The notes: generated from the letters alone by a model not told the origin. Positions 1 through 6,481 are shown, numbered from the stretch's first letter. The stretch: DNA of 9,188 nucleotides from Actinocrinis sp046724665 (GCA_046724665.1 JBKOWZ010000274.1:1-9188), one strand, 5' to 3'. Program-made: numbers and translations.

Positions 1-1
1 C

Positions 2-157
2 ATCAGCCACGGCGACCTGGTCCGCAACAACCCCGACCAGACCATGACCGTCGACCCCTGCAACCTCCAACTCCTCTACCAAGGCAAGAACCCCAGCGCC
101 GGCGGCGCCTACGACCAACTCCCCTGGCGCCCAGGCCTGCTGACACTCCAGCACTGA
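2..157 (+). CDS. C-terminal fragment of a GH62-type alpha-L-arabinofuranosidase
   Basis: The reading frame is open from the window edge to a TGA at 155-157, giving 51 residues of a protein whose start lies upstream. The fragment reads ISHGDLVRNNPDQTMTVD, then PCNLQLLYQG, and ends near LPWRPGLLTLQH. The 'D-Q-T-x-x-(V/I)-D-P-C-N-x-Q-x-L-Y-Q-G' stretch followed by 'Y-(N/D)-Q-L-P-(W/Y)-R-x-G-L-L-T-L' is, from memory, the conserved end of glycoside hydrolase family 62. These are secreted enzymes that remove arabinofuranosyl side chains from arabinoxylan. The catalytic residues lie upstream of the window and cannot be checked. The protein ends right after the GH domain, so any carbohydrate-binding module would be N-terminal. 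It is a separate transcription unit on the opposite strand from the exosortase operon, with no evident functional link to it. Confidence 0.75.
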   Translation: MSHGDLVRNNPDQTMTVDPCNLQLLYQGKNPSAGGAYDQLPWRPGLLTLQH

Positions 158-194
158 CGCCCAGCAACACCCAACAACCGTAGAAACGTAGAAA

Positions 195-229
195 GAAGCG
201 GCGCCCGGGACGCATCCGGGCGCCGCTTC
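195..229. terminator. Perfect 15-bp hairpin terminator after the GH62 gene
   Basis: The arms at 195-209 and 215-229 are perfect inverted repeats (GAAGCGGCGCCCGGA and its complement) around a 5-nt loop, 38 nt after the GH62 stop. On the + strand no clean T-run follows. On the - strand the hairpin is followed by TTTCTACGTTTCTACG, so it could also stop transcription arriving from protein A. Just upstream, the 8-mer CGTAGAAA occurs twice in tandem (179-186 and 187-194). Confidence 0.8.
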
Positions 230-354
230 AGGGACAATTTCGGCCGAATTAAGCGCGGGACCCAGGCCGGGTGAGCAGTGCACCGATATCTGGACCCTGT
301 TTCCACGGGACGCTGAACGTCGGCTTCGGTTTCTCGCCTCGCCGATACGACGAA

Positions 355-397
355 GGTCCCGGATGGTGCGCCACGCTCGAACGCGCCATCCGGGACC
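355..397 (-). terminator. Hairpin terminator of the protein A gene
   Basis: The arms 355-370 and 382-397 pair over 16 positions, with one imperfect pair, around an 11-nt loop. The hairpin lies 12 nt past the stop codon of the - strand gene ending at 410. There is no T-run, which is usual for actinobacterial terminators. The rest of the 158-409 gap shows no convincing gene. Confidence 0.7.
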
Positions 398-409
398 AGC
401 GTGGGTTGC

Positions 410-1204
410 TCAAACGGTGTCGGCGTGCTTCTGGCCGCGGCGGCGCAGGAACGCCAGCCCGCCTACGGTGCCCATCGCGGCGGCTCCTGCTCCCGCGCCC
501 GCGCCCACTGGGGCGCTGACCATCGGGACCGGCTGAACCGGCGGGGCACCGCCGCATTCGGCGTGGCCGATGATCAGGCTGACCGGCTGGCCGTCCACGT
601 GGGTGATGTGGACCGCGTTGACGGAGAGTTCGCCGTCCGGGAGCGTGCTCTGCTCGTTGAGCACGATCGTGCCGAAGCCGGGGACGTTCACCGTCGTGTT
701 GGGCGCCGCGTTGGCCGGCAGCGAGGTGTTGGTGCCCGAGACGGTCGCGGTGCCGCTGGTGATGGTTCCCGAACCGGTCTCCCCGGACGGGGAGGCGGTG
801 CACGTGGCGCTGACGCCGCTGAGGTTGAGCGTGCCGGGCTTGAGAGTGACCATCAGGTTGTCCACGGTGGCTGAGCCGGATGCGGTTCCGTCCGTCGTGT
901 TGCCGGCGGTGGTCGCGGTCAGGGTGGAGTCGGTCGCGAACGGGCCCGCGTGGATTCCGACGACCGTGCTCGTGCCGCCGTCCGGGAACCTCGACGAGGG
1001 CGTCGGGAAGACGAGGTAGCCGCAGTGCCCGCATTCGGCCACCACATAGGCGTACGCCTTCGGCGAGGTCAGCGCTCGGATCTGGGGATGCTGCGCGGTC
1101 AGGGTCGCATAGGCGGGCGCGGCGGCGCCCACCATGGCGCCGAGCACTGCCGTGCCGACTGCGATGCGGTAGGACCTGCGTGGTCGTCTCATCAGGAGGC
1201 GCAC
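410..1204 (-). CDS. Secreted choice-of-anchor-P-like protein A, candidate exosortase substrate
   Basis: The protein has 264 residues. A signal peptide (basic MRRPRR, hydrophobic core 14-28) ends in APAYA, with likely cleavage after residue 33. The mature part is rich in Ser, Thr, Gly and Ala, as in beta-rich surface proteins. Conserved landmarks shared with protein B (7756-8511) are SPKA (47-50), TATCTASPSG, APNT, LNEQST (182-187), AVHIT and ECGGAP. The C-terminus is three-part: VPMVS (226-230), a Gly/Ala-rich hydrophobic span (about 233-252), then LRRR. The family name 'choice-of-anchor P' is from memory. Cys58 and Cys61 form a CxxC absent from B, while Cys135 and Cys217 are shared. The start is GTG at 1204 or ATG at 1192. 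Neither has a good Shine-Dalgarno sequence and both keep the signal peptide. It is monocistronic, 139 nt downstream of the exosortase operon in the same direction. The function is unknown; it is probably a cell-surface structural protein. Confidence 0.8.
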   Translation of the reverse strand: MRLLMRRPRRSYRIAVGTAVLGAMVGAAAPAYATLTAQHPQIRALTSPKAYAYVVAECGHCGYLVFPTPSSRFPDGGTSTVVGIHAGPFATDSTLTATTAGNTTDGTASGSATVDNLMVTLKPGTLNLSGVSATCTASPSGETGSGTITSGTATVSGTNTSLPANAAPNTTVNVPGFGTIVLNEQSTLPDGELSVNAVHITHVDGQPVSLIIGHAECGGAPPVQPVPMVSAPVGAGAGAGAAAMGTVGGLAFLRRRGQKHADTV

Positions 1205-1240
1205 TTTCTACTCGGAGTTGTCTGAGTTCACTGACAGGAA

Positions 1241-1255
1241 AGACGATTCTCGTCT
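1241..1255 (-). other. Short perfect hairpin between the operon and protein A gene
   Basis: AGACGA and TCGTCT form a perfect 6-bp stem with a 3-nt loop. On the - strand the stem is followed by TTCC, so it could be a weak terminator or attenuator at the end of the five-gene operon. It sits 37 nt before the GTG of protein A, which would also suit a leader element. A neighbouring GTCTC/GAGAC inverted pair (1252-1256 and 1272-1276) overlaps it and may compete for pairing. Confidence 0.3.
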
Positions 1256-1277
1256 CAGGCATCTCAAGCAAGAGACT

Positions 1278-1304
1278 GATAGCGTGTTGAGGATATTCAC
1301 TATC
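1278..1304. promoter_or_regulatory. Possible operator: spaced GATAG/CTATC inverted repeat upstream of protein A
   Basis: GATAG at 1278-1282 and CTATC at 1300-1304 are inverted copies separated by 17 nt in an unusually AT-rich stretch, about 75-100 nt upstream of the protein A start. The spacing would place both halves on one face of the helix. No regulator is encoded nearby and I cannot place a clear -10/-35 pair, so this is a weak call. Confidence 0.2.
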
Positions 1305-1343
1305 GAAAATCATCCTCACGGCTCAGCGGGCGTTCGGCCCGGA

Positions 1344-3170
1344 TCACGCCGGTTCAAGGGCGCTGTCGGGGTTGTGGTCGGGGGCGTGATTGTGGTCGTG
1401 GTTGTGGACATGGTCGGGGGCGGGGGCGGCCGATCGAGGCTGCTCGATCGCGGTGAGCCGTGGTGCCGGCAGGTCACTGCCCTCGCTCGCGCTCGCGCTC
1501 GGCGTCGAGGACGGCCGGGCCTGATCTGCGGCGGCTAGCGTCGCGAACAGCAGCGGTCCGAGCAGCATCGTGCCGAAGACCACCAGGAGCATGTGTTTCT
1601 CGATGTCGCTGTCGCCCTCGGTGAGCATCACCAGCCAGAACTGCGCCACCGTCGCCGCGCTGACGCTTGCGAGGACGACGCCGACACCGCGTGCCCGTGC
1701 GGGCGCCGACCGCCTGCGTGCCATGCGGACGCCGGCGAGCACCGCCACGATCCACAGACCGGGGATCACCACCCAACGGAAGGGCTCGGTCAGGGTGAAG
1801 GCGGCCGCGGCGACACACACCCGGCATTCCTTCTCGTAGGGCGGAGCGCCGCTTGCCGCCTCGTAGTTGCCGAGATAGGACGGCCTGGTCGCCGCGACGC
1901 CGGTCAGGCCACGATCGGCAGCGCCGAACAACCGCAGGGGGTGAGTCGCGTAGAAGGTCAGAATGTCGTTGAACGTCCCCCGCTTGAGGAACTGCGGATA
2001 GCCAGGCATCGCCGACGCGGAATTCGCCGCCACGATCGACGATCCCGCCGCCGGGGCGAAGTCGGCGGGCAGATGCAGAGCCCGCAGATCGCCCGCGACG
2101 TTCGGGCTGTGTCCGAGGATGCCTCGAAACACGCCGTCGTAGCGCACGATCTCGTTCAGCCAGCGCGGCTGGTGCTGCTGGAACTGGACCGTCGCGCCGA
2201 CGAGAAGCGCGCAGACCGCCAGCGCCGGCGTGCGTGCCGCGGTCCAGCGCAGGAACGTGCCCGCTCGTGCGGCTGCACGGCGCGCGATCCGATTGGCCGC
2301 CAGACGGTGTGGCAGCGACGGGATCCGCAGCGGGACACGGCCGAGGACCCGGCCCGCTCGCGCAGGTACGCGACGCCCGGTCAGGCGCATGGACGGCCGC
2401 AACAGCACGACCGGCACGATCACGAGCAGCAAGCTGGCCATCTGCGTCTTCGCGCCGATCGTCCATGCGGCGATGGCCGCGACCAAGACGATGTCGCGGA
2501 CGCGCAGCCGCTCGCGGCTGAGCAGGCGCAGCAACGCGGGAATCAGCAGCAGCATGCCGAGCAGCACGGCCGGCTCGCTGAACGGGGAGATGAAGTACGG
2601 CGCGATCGCGCTGTCGGCGGCGGCCAGGCCGATGCCCGAAGCGATCAGGACTCTGGCCCAGGTCGGCCCGGGCAGCTCGCGCACCGTCCACCCGACCGCG
2701 AAGGCCACGCCGGCCGCGAAGATGACGCCCAGCATTCGCAGGTCCAGGGCTCCGGGCAGTCCGTACAGCGAGGTGAGGAGCTTGGCGAGCAGCAGCGGGA
2801 AGTACTCGGTGGACAGATACGGCTGCCCGGTGCCTCCGGCGCTGCACGCTTCGCCGTACCATCGGTAGCTGTCGTAGCGCGGCGTGATGTACGCCCACAG
2901 CGGCTGGCCCGCCGAAGTCGGATGCGGTGCGACGCCGAGCTGGCACATGAGACGATGGCCGTCGAAGTTGTCTGCCATCCCGATCGCGCCGCCGACGAAC
3001 AGCCGGGCGAGCATGAACAGCCCCCACGCGATGCCGGTGACGACGGCCGGCTCGGCTCGGGCCGCCGCGAGAGTGCGACGCAGCGCCGTTCGGCACCACT
3101 GCGGGGTGTGCTGCTCGACGAATTCCCGCGCCCGGCCAATGTATGTGCGGATATCGATCCTGTTGTTCAT
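1344..3170 (-). CDS. Polytopic GT-C/WsfD-like membrane protein with histidine-rich tail
   Basis: The protein has 608 residues and is the last gene of the operon. A short cytoplasmic N-terminus leads to a first membrane span (about 43-62). The first extracytoplasmic loop begins MADNFDG (65-71), an acidic pattern of the kind GT-C glycosyltransferases use at the start of their first loop. Further hydrophobic spans lie around 145-163, 173-192, 200-217, 226-257, 313-330, 466-482, 496-516 and 526-547. A large polar loop occupies about 331-465. SDIEKHMLL (521-529) resembles the D-x-x-KH motif I recall from WsfD-type glycan hexosyltransferases; this assignment is tentative. The last 60 residues are hydrophilic, with six His between 587 and 599. 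The ATG overlaps the upstream stop (ATGA), and AAGGG 8 nt upstream serves as ribosome binding site. The likely role is transfer of a sugar from a lipid-linked donor on the outer face of the membrane. It could instead be a transport or polymerase-like subunit. Confidence 0.65.
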   Translation of the reverse strand: MNNRIDIRTYIGRAREFVEQHTPQWCRTALRRTLAAARAEPAVVTGIAWGLFMLARLFVGGAIGMADNFDGHRLMCQLGVAPHPTSAGQPLWAYITPRYDSYRWYGEACSAGGTGQPYLSTEYFPLLLAKLLTSLYGLPGALDLRMLGVIFAAGVAFAVGWTVRELPGPTWARVLIASGIGLAAADSAIAPYFISPFSEPAVLLGMLLLIPALLRLLSRERLRVRDIVLVAAIAAWTIGAKTQMASLLLVIVPVVLLRPSMRLTGRRVPARAGRVLGRVPLRIPSLPHRLAANRIARRAAARAGTFLRWTAARTPALAVCALLVGATVQFQQHQPRWLNEIVRYDGVFRGILGHSPNVAGDLRALHLPADFAPAAGSSIVAANSASAMPGYPQFLKRGTFNDILTFYATHPLRLFGAADRGLTGVAATRPSYLGNYEAASGAPPYEKECRVCVAAAAFTLTEPFRWVVIPGLWIVAVLAGVRMARRRSAPARARGVGVVLASVSAATVAQFWLVMLTEGDSDIEKHMLLVVFGTMLLGPLLFATLAAADQARPSSTPSASASEGSDLPAPRLTAIEQPRSAAPAPDHVHNHDHNHAPDHNPDSALEPA

Positions 3171-4045
3171 GCCGCGCCCTTCATCCCGGACCGCCGCAGA
3201 CTCCCGGTGACCGGTACGCCGTTCACCTGTGCCACCCAGCAGTAGCCGGCCACGCCGTCACGGTGGGGATAGTCGCCGGGTGCCTCCGGCTGGAGCACCA
3301 GGTCCGGACGCCGGCTGAGGGGCACGCCGATGTACGCCGCGACCTCCCCTCGACAGGCGTTCGTCACCTTTTCCAGCTTGTACGTCCTGTCTCGGGCCAG
3401 TTCCGCAGCGGTGAACTTGACGTAGGGGTACACAAGTTCCGCCGTGTGCAGGCCGTTGCAGGGGACTTCGGTGTAGCCGAGTCGGCACACCCGGAATTGC
3501 GCCGCCGGAGTCAGCGCGATGACGTTGCGCAGCGGCTCGGAGATTGTCGCCAGCGACTGCGTGGTGCGCGGCCCGATCAGCGTGTCGCACCGCACCCGCC
3601 GGACACCGGCGCGCCACTCCGGCACGCTCGGGACGATCTGGAGCACGACGATGTCACGCGTGATGTCCGGGGCCTGATCGCCGAGGTAGTCGGCCATCTT
3701 CGACCACGAGCAGGCGCCGGTCAGCGCCGCCTGGAGCCACAGCGGGCTCGGCCGCTGCGCCTGCCGGGCGACCGCGCCGGTAATGGGGACGTCCGCGTAC
3801 GTCTCACTCTGGTGCGGCGTGTTGCACGGCACCGGCGGGGACGTGTCCGATGCGTACATCAAGTCGGTCTCGATGAGCTGGTCGAGCCGGTGGCAGGAGC
3901 CGACCGTCCACGTCGTCTTATATGAGCCGACGCCCATACCCACGTGCTCCATGTTCAACGAACCGCACGCGGACAGGGTCAGCGCGCCGAGCGCCGCGAG
4001 CAGTACCCCGCACGCCCTCCTGGACGCGCCGTACCGCGAAGTCAT
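3167..4045 (-). CDS. Lipoprotein with two Septum_form-like repeats
   Basis: The protein has 292 residues. I chose ATG at 4045 because it overlaps the glycosyltransferase stop (ATGA) and is followed at once by a lipoprotein signal: RYGASRR, a hydrophobic core and the lipobox LSAC with Cys27. The longer frame to 4249 adds 68 basic, non-signal residues and lies inside the glycosyltransferase gene. The mature part carries eight further Cys in two sets of four (51, 74, 112, 153 and 187, 196, 231, 269). Repeat 1 shows VGSCHRL, PVPCNTPHQSETY, a central GACSW, and PEWRAGVRRVRC. Repeat 2 shows FRVCRL, EVPCNGLHTAEL, NACRGEVAAYIG and AGYCW. The 'VPC...PH...E' and 'P-x-W-x-x-G-x-R-x-x-x-C' patterns match my memory of the actinobacterial Septum_form domain. 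It probably folds with four disulfides on the outer face of the membrane. Its role here is unknown; it may scaffold or chaperone the membrane enzymes encoded on either side. Confidence 0.75.
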   Translation of the reverse strand: MTSRYGASRRACGVLLAALGALTLSACGSLNMEHVGMGVGSYKTTWTVGSCHRLDQLIETDLMYASDTSPPVPCNTPHQSETYADVPITGAVARQAQRPSPLWLQAALTGACSWSKMADYLGDQAPDITRDIVVLQIVPSVPEWRAGVRRVRCDTLIGPRTTQSLATISEPLRNVIALTPAAQFRVCRLGYTEVPCNGLHTAELVYPYVKFTAAELARDRTYKLEKVTNACRGEVAAYIGVPLSRRPDLVLQPEAPGDYPHRDGVAGYCWVAQVNGVPVTGSLRRSGMKGAA

Positions 4046-5424
4046 CAATTCACCGCCATTTCGGGGACCGCCTGCGCCGGGACGGCTGGGGCGACCATCT
4101 CGGCATTGCGGCGGGTCTTGGGCCAGGAGGAGCGACGGGTCGCGAGCCGGGCGAACGCGCGCCACGCGATGACGTAGCTCAGCCACGCGTACGCGATCAG
4201 CCCGACGCCGATGGCCACGGTGTGACGTCGGCTGATGCCCGGCGCGCACCGGCGGCGGTAAAGCAGGGCCCAGACTGCGAACTCGCCGATACCGATCATC
4301 AGGTAGAGCGCCAGCATGGCCGCGCCGCCCTCGCGCAGGAACGACTCAGTGAATTGCGGATAACGCGCGGCGTTGACCAGCAGCACGAACATCGGCGCCG
4401 GATACGCCAGCGTGCCGATCATCTGCAACCACGGCTGGGCCATGAAATAACTGACCTCGAGCAGGCCGCTGTTGGCGAATCTCGGCGAGGCCCATACCCG
4501 CCGCAGGTAGCCGAGGCACTGCATCGAGCCCTGCGCCCACCGGGTGCGTTGCACCAGAAGGCTGCGAAGGCTCCACAACGCCTCCTGATCGACCCAGGCG
4601 TCCGTGGTGTACGCGATGCGCCGGCCGACAAGCATGAGGCGCAGGCCGATCTCGTAGTCCTCCAGCAGCGCGTTGCCCCAGGGACGGCCGGTGCCCGCCG
4701 CCACGTCGTCAAGCGCCGCCAAGCGAGCGGCCTGTCCGTTGCCCCCGAGATTCACCGTGGCGGAGCGCTTGCGCAGCATCTGCATCGCCGAGATCGGGCC
4801 GCGGAACTCGACGTCCTGGAGCCGCGCCAGCAGCATCGCGAACTTGTTCGCGACAGGTCCGCAGCCGACGAGCGGATCGCGTTGGTCCCGATTCGACATG
4901 CGCACTTCCACCTGAGCGGCCCCGATGTCCGAGTCGCCGAAGACCTCCGCCCCCGCACAGACGTGGAGGAGGTTGGCCGAAGGCCGCCCGTCCGCGTCTA
5001 CGACGCACAGCACGACGCGTTCACGGTCCGCGCCAGCAGGCAGGCTCGCGCAGATGGCGCTGTATGCGGCGTTGAGCGCGTCGCCCTTGCCGGTTCGTGC
5101 GTGAGGCAGGACACGGCGTACGAGATGCACACACTCGTCGGACTGCGCGGCACGCTCGACGATCTGCGCGGTGCTGTCCTGCGAAGCGTCGTCGATGACC
5201 CAGAGGTGCGCGGTCGGAAACGCATCACGCAGATAGCTGATCGTGCCGCCGACGACGGTTGCCTCATCCCGGCACGGAATCAGGATGTGCCAGTCGAAGC
5301 CGTCCGGGTCACCCGGGGTGCCGGGCGTATGGCGCAGAAAGGTCGCGACGAGCGCCACGACGTACGCCAGAAATCCGAAGCCGAATACCAGAGAGAGGAT
5401 GACGCAGATCTCGAGCAGATCCAT
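4045..5424 (-). CDS. Family 2 glycosyltransferase, membrane-bound processive type
   Basis: The protein has 459 residues. An N-terminal membrane span (about 5-29) precedes a cytoplasmic GT-A domain. It begins HILIPCRDE and carries IDD (77-79), DAD (143-145, the metal-binding DxD), GGNGQ (227-231), LLEDYE (253-258, with the catalytic-base ED) and QRTRW (292-296). This ordered D, DxD, ED, (Q/R)xxRW set defines processive-type GT2 enzymes such as cellulose, hyaluronan and poly-GlcNAc synthases. Three C-terminal hydrophobic regions follow (about 325-355, 365-390, 402-425). It likely transfers sugar from a nucleotide donor to a growing or lipid-linked glycan at the inner face of the membrane. The divergent epimerase gene suggests HexNAc or ManNAc donors, but the sequence does not fix the donor. 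The start lies 28 nt after the exosortase stop with only a weak G-rich ribosome binding site. The stop overlaps the lipoprotein start. Confidence 0.85.
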   Translation of the reverse strand: MDLLEICVILSLVFGFGFLAYVVALVATFLRHTPGTPGDPDGFDWHILIPCRDEATVVGGTISYLRDAFPTAHLWVIDDASQDSTAQIVERAAQSDECVHLVRRVLPHARTGKGDALNAAYSAICASLPAGADRERVVLCVVDADGRPSANLLHVCAGAEVFGDSDIGAAQVEVRMSNRDQRDPLVGCGPVANKFAMLLARLQDVEFRGPISAMQMLRKRSATVNLGGNGQAARLAALDDVAAGTGRPWGNALLEDYEIGLRLMLVGRRIAYTTDAWVDQEALWSLRSLLVQRTRWAQGSMQCLGYLRRVWASPRFANSGLLEVSYFMAQPWLQMIGTLAYPAPMFVLLVNAARYPQFTESFLREGGAAMLALYLMIGIGEFAVWALLYRRRCAPGISRRHTVAIGVGLIAYAWLSYVIAWRAFARLATRRSSWPKTRRNAEMVAPAVPAQAVPEMAVN

Positions 5425-5452
5425 CGATCCGGAACCCCATTACTGTCGTTCG

Positions 5453-6049
5453 TCACGTGGTCCGGGCGCCGCGGCCGCGATACCCCAGGACGAGCACGAA
5501 GGCGCCGAGTGCGGCCGCGAGCCCGAGCAGCATGAGTACCGAGCCGAACAGCGTGTGTCCCCAGCCGAAGCCGGTCTGCACACCCCACCAGTCGACCATC
5601 GCGGCGATCATCACGAGGCGCAGCACGTTGATCGAGATCACGAGGGATGCCGCGACCGCCGCCGCGAGCAGGACTCGGACCGGCGAGGTGTCACGCATGG
5701 ACAGCATCACCCCGGCGAGCAGGACGATCGGCGCGAGCAGCAGAACGCTGCTGCAACCCAGGGTGACCTGAAGCCCCAGCATGTGGGCCGGGCCCGTGCC
5801 GTGGAAGGCGAAGAACATGGTCTGCTGCGAGCGGGACACGACCACCGGGTAACCGAGCCACTTGGACACGGCGTCCCCGGTGACCACCGCCTCGACCCCG
5901 CGATACCACTGCTGGTTGACCAGCAGCAGCATCGCGGCGAGACACCCGCCGAAGGCGGCGGTGTACCGGGTCAGACGGCGCGCCCCGCCGGGGCGTGCCG
6001 GCAAAGCGGCGGCGAGCGCGGCCTCACCGAACTCGGGCGTACTGCTCAC
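5453..6049 (-). CDS. Exosortase/archaeosortase-family transpeptidase (exosortase P-like)
   Basis: The protein has 198 residues and several membrane spans (about 29-46, 91-118, 124-152, 166-189). The exosortase triad is in the expected order and setting: Cys99 in LGCSS, Arg144 in INVLRL, and His165 in GWGHTLFG. These family members cleave C-terminal sorting signals of exported proteins, with the Cys acting as nucleophile, and hand the product to an envelope anchor. At about 200 residues it is a compact core version without the extra C-terminal domain of EpsI fusions. The GTG start at 6049 overlaps the TGA of the upstream 52-residue gene (GTGA), implying coupled translation. Its location in a glycosyltransferase operon mirrors Gram-negative exosortase loci. 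The subfamily name 'exosortase P' is from memory, prompted by the flanking choice-of-anchor-P-like proteins A and B. Confidence in the superfamily is high and in the subfamily moderate. Confidence 0.85.
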   Translation of the reverse strand: MSSTPEFGEAALAAALPARPGGARRLTRYTAAFGGCLAAMLLLVNQQWYRGVEAVVTGDAVSKWLGYPVVVSRSQQTMFFAFHGTGPAHMLGLQVTLGCSSVLLLAPIVLLAGVMLSMRDTSPVRVLLAAAVAASLVISINVLRLVMIAAMVDWWGVQTGFGWGHTLFGSVLMLLGLAAALGAFVLVLGYRGRGARTT

Positions 6050-6204
6050 CGCTCGCGCCGCTGCAACACCGTCACGTTGCGCAGAACGAGCGCGCCGGTG
6101 ACGACGAGGGCAAGGGCGACAGCAAAGAAAACCGCGAGATTGGGCGCGCCGGTGACGGCAAGCGCTCCACCCGCCCCGCCCGCATTGCCTAGACCTCGGT
6201 ACAT
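6046..6204 (-). CDS. 52-residue single-span membrane protein with LAVTG motif
   Basis: This is the first gene of the operon. I chose ATG at 6204 because AGGAGA (6212-6217 on the - strand) lies 7 nt upstream. The longer frame to 6282 has no such site and adds an unconvincing basic leader. The protein starts MYRGLGNAGGAGGA, then LAVTG (15-19), a hydrophobic span (about 23-43) and the basic end QRRER. LAVTG, membrane span and Arg tail is the layout of an LPxTG/LAxTG sorting signal, yet there is no signal peptide and almost no ectodomain. The charge distribution favours an outside N-terminus and inside C-terminus. The 4-nt overlap with the exosortase start ties it to that enzyme. It could be a small exosortase partner, a miniature sortase substrate or a membrane anchor subunit. 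I know of no named function. Confidence 0.7.
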   Translation of the reverse strand: MYRGLGNAGGAGGALAVTGAPNLAVFFAVALALVVTGALVLRNVTVLQRRER

Positions 6205-6211
6205 GTGCCGT

Positions 6212-6217
6212 TCTCCT
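6212..6217 (-). promoter_or_regulatory. Ribosome binding site fixing the 52-residue protein start
   Basis: AGGAGA on the - strand, 7 nt before ATG at 6204, is the clearest Shine-Dalgarno sequence of the operon and decides between the ATG at 6204 and the upstream frame opening at 6282. Confidence 0.7.
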
Positions 6218-6481
6218 GTCAACTGGTTCCGATCGACCGCCGTGGAATCTAATCGATCAACACAGGGCCGATGACGCGACACGCCTGCCTTGCGTCAAGA
6301 ATTTGGCACGAAATAGCCCGTTTGATCCTTGAGCTTCCGCCAGGTGCGCCGACGGTCGCCGCGTCTTACCCGGCGTGGCCCTTAAGCCAGACGGTTGATT
6401 TTCGCCGGCTGCCTCGACGTGGCTCCCGCACGCCCGGCCGGCGGCCCGGAACCATCCCACTGAACTCGTCAGCACTCGGTC

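Noticed and set aside
249..1319. 356-codon - strand frame overlapping protein A in another phase
   Set aside because: It is Arg/His/Pro-rich, while the frame at 410-1204 has a signal peptide, family motifs and a close paralogue in the window.
1371..1426. G-rich repeated stretch that looks like a possible CRISPR or tandem array
   Set aside because: It has only two partial copies and lies in frame within the His-rich tail of the GT-C-like protein; no spacers or regular period.
1593..3245. 550-codon + strand frame opposite the GT-C-like gene
   Set aside because: It is antisense to a clear membrane protein gene. Its product is Arg/Asp/Gln/His-rich with no hydrophobic or domain pattern, typical of high-GC shadow frames.
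3167..4249. Longer version of the lipoprotein starting at 4249
   Set aside because: The extra 68 residues are basic, lie inside the GT2 gene, and would bury the lipoprotein signal. ATG at 4045 overlaps the GT2 stop.
3922..5535. 537-codon + strand frame opposite the glycosyltransferase
   Set aside because: The opposite strand encodes all GT2 motifs in order. This frame has no motif and shadow-type composition.
5243..6274. 343-codon + strand frame opposite the exosortase and 52-residue gene
   Set aside because: Hydrophilic His/Arg/Glu-rich shadow of a gene with an intact catalytic triad on the - strand.
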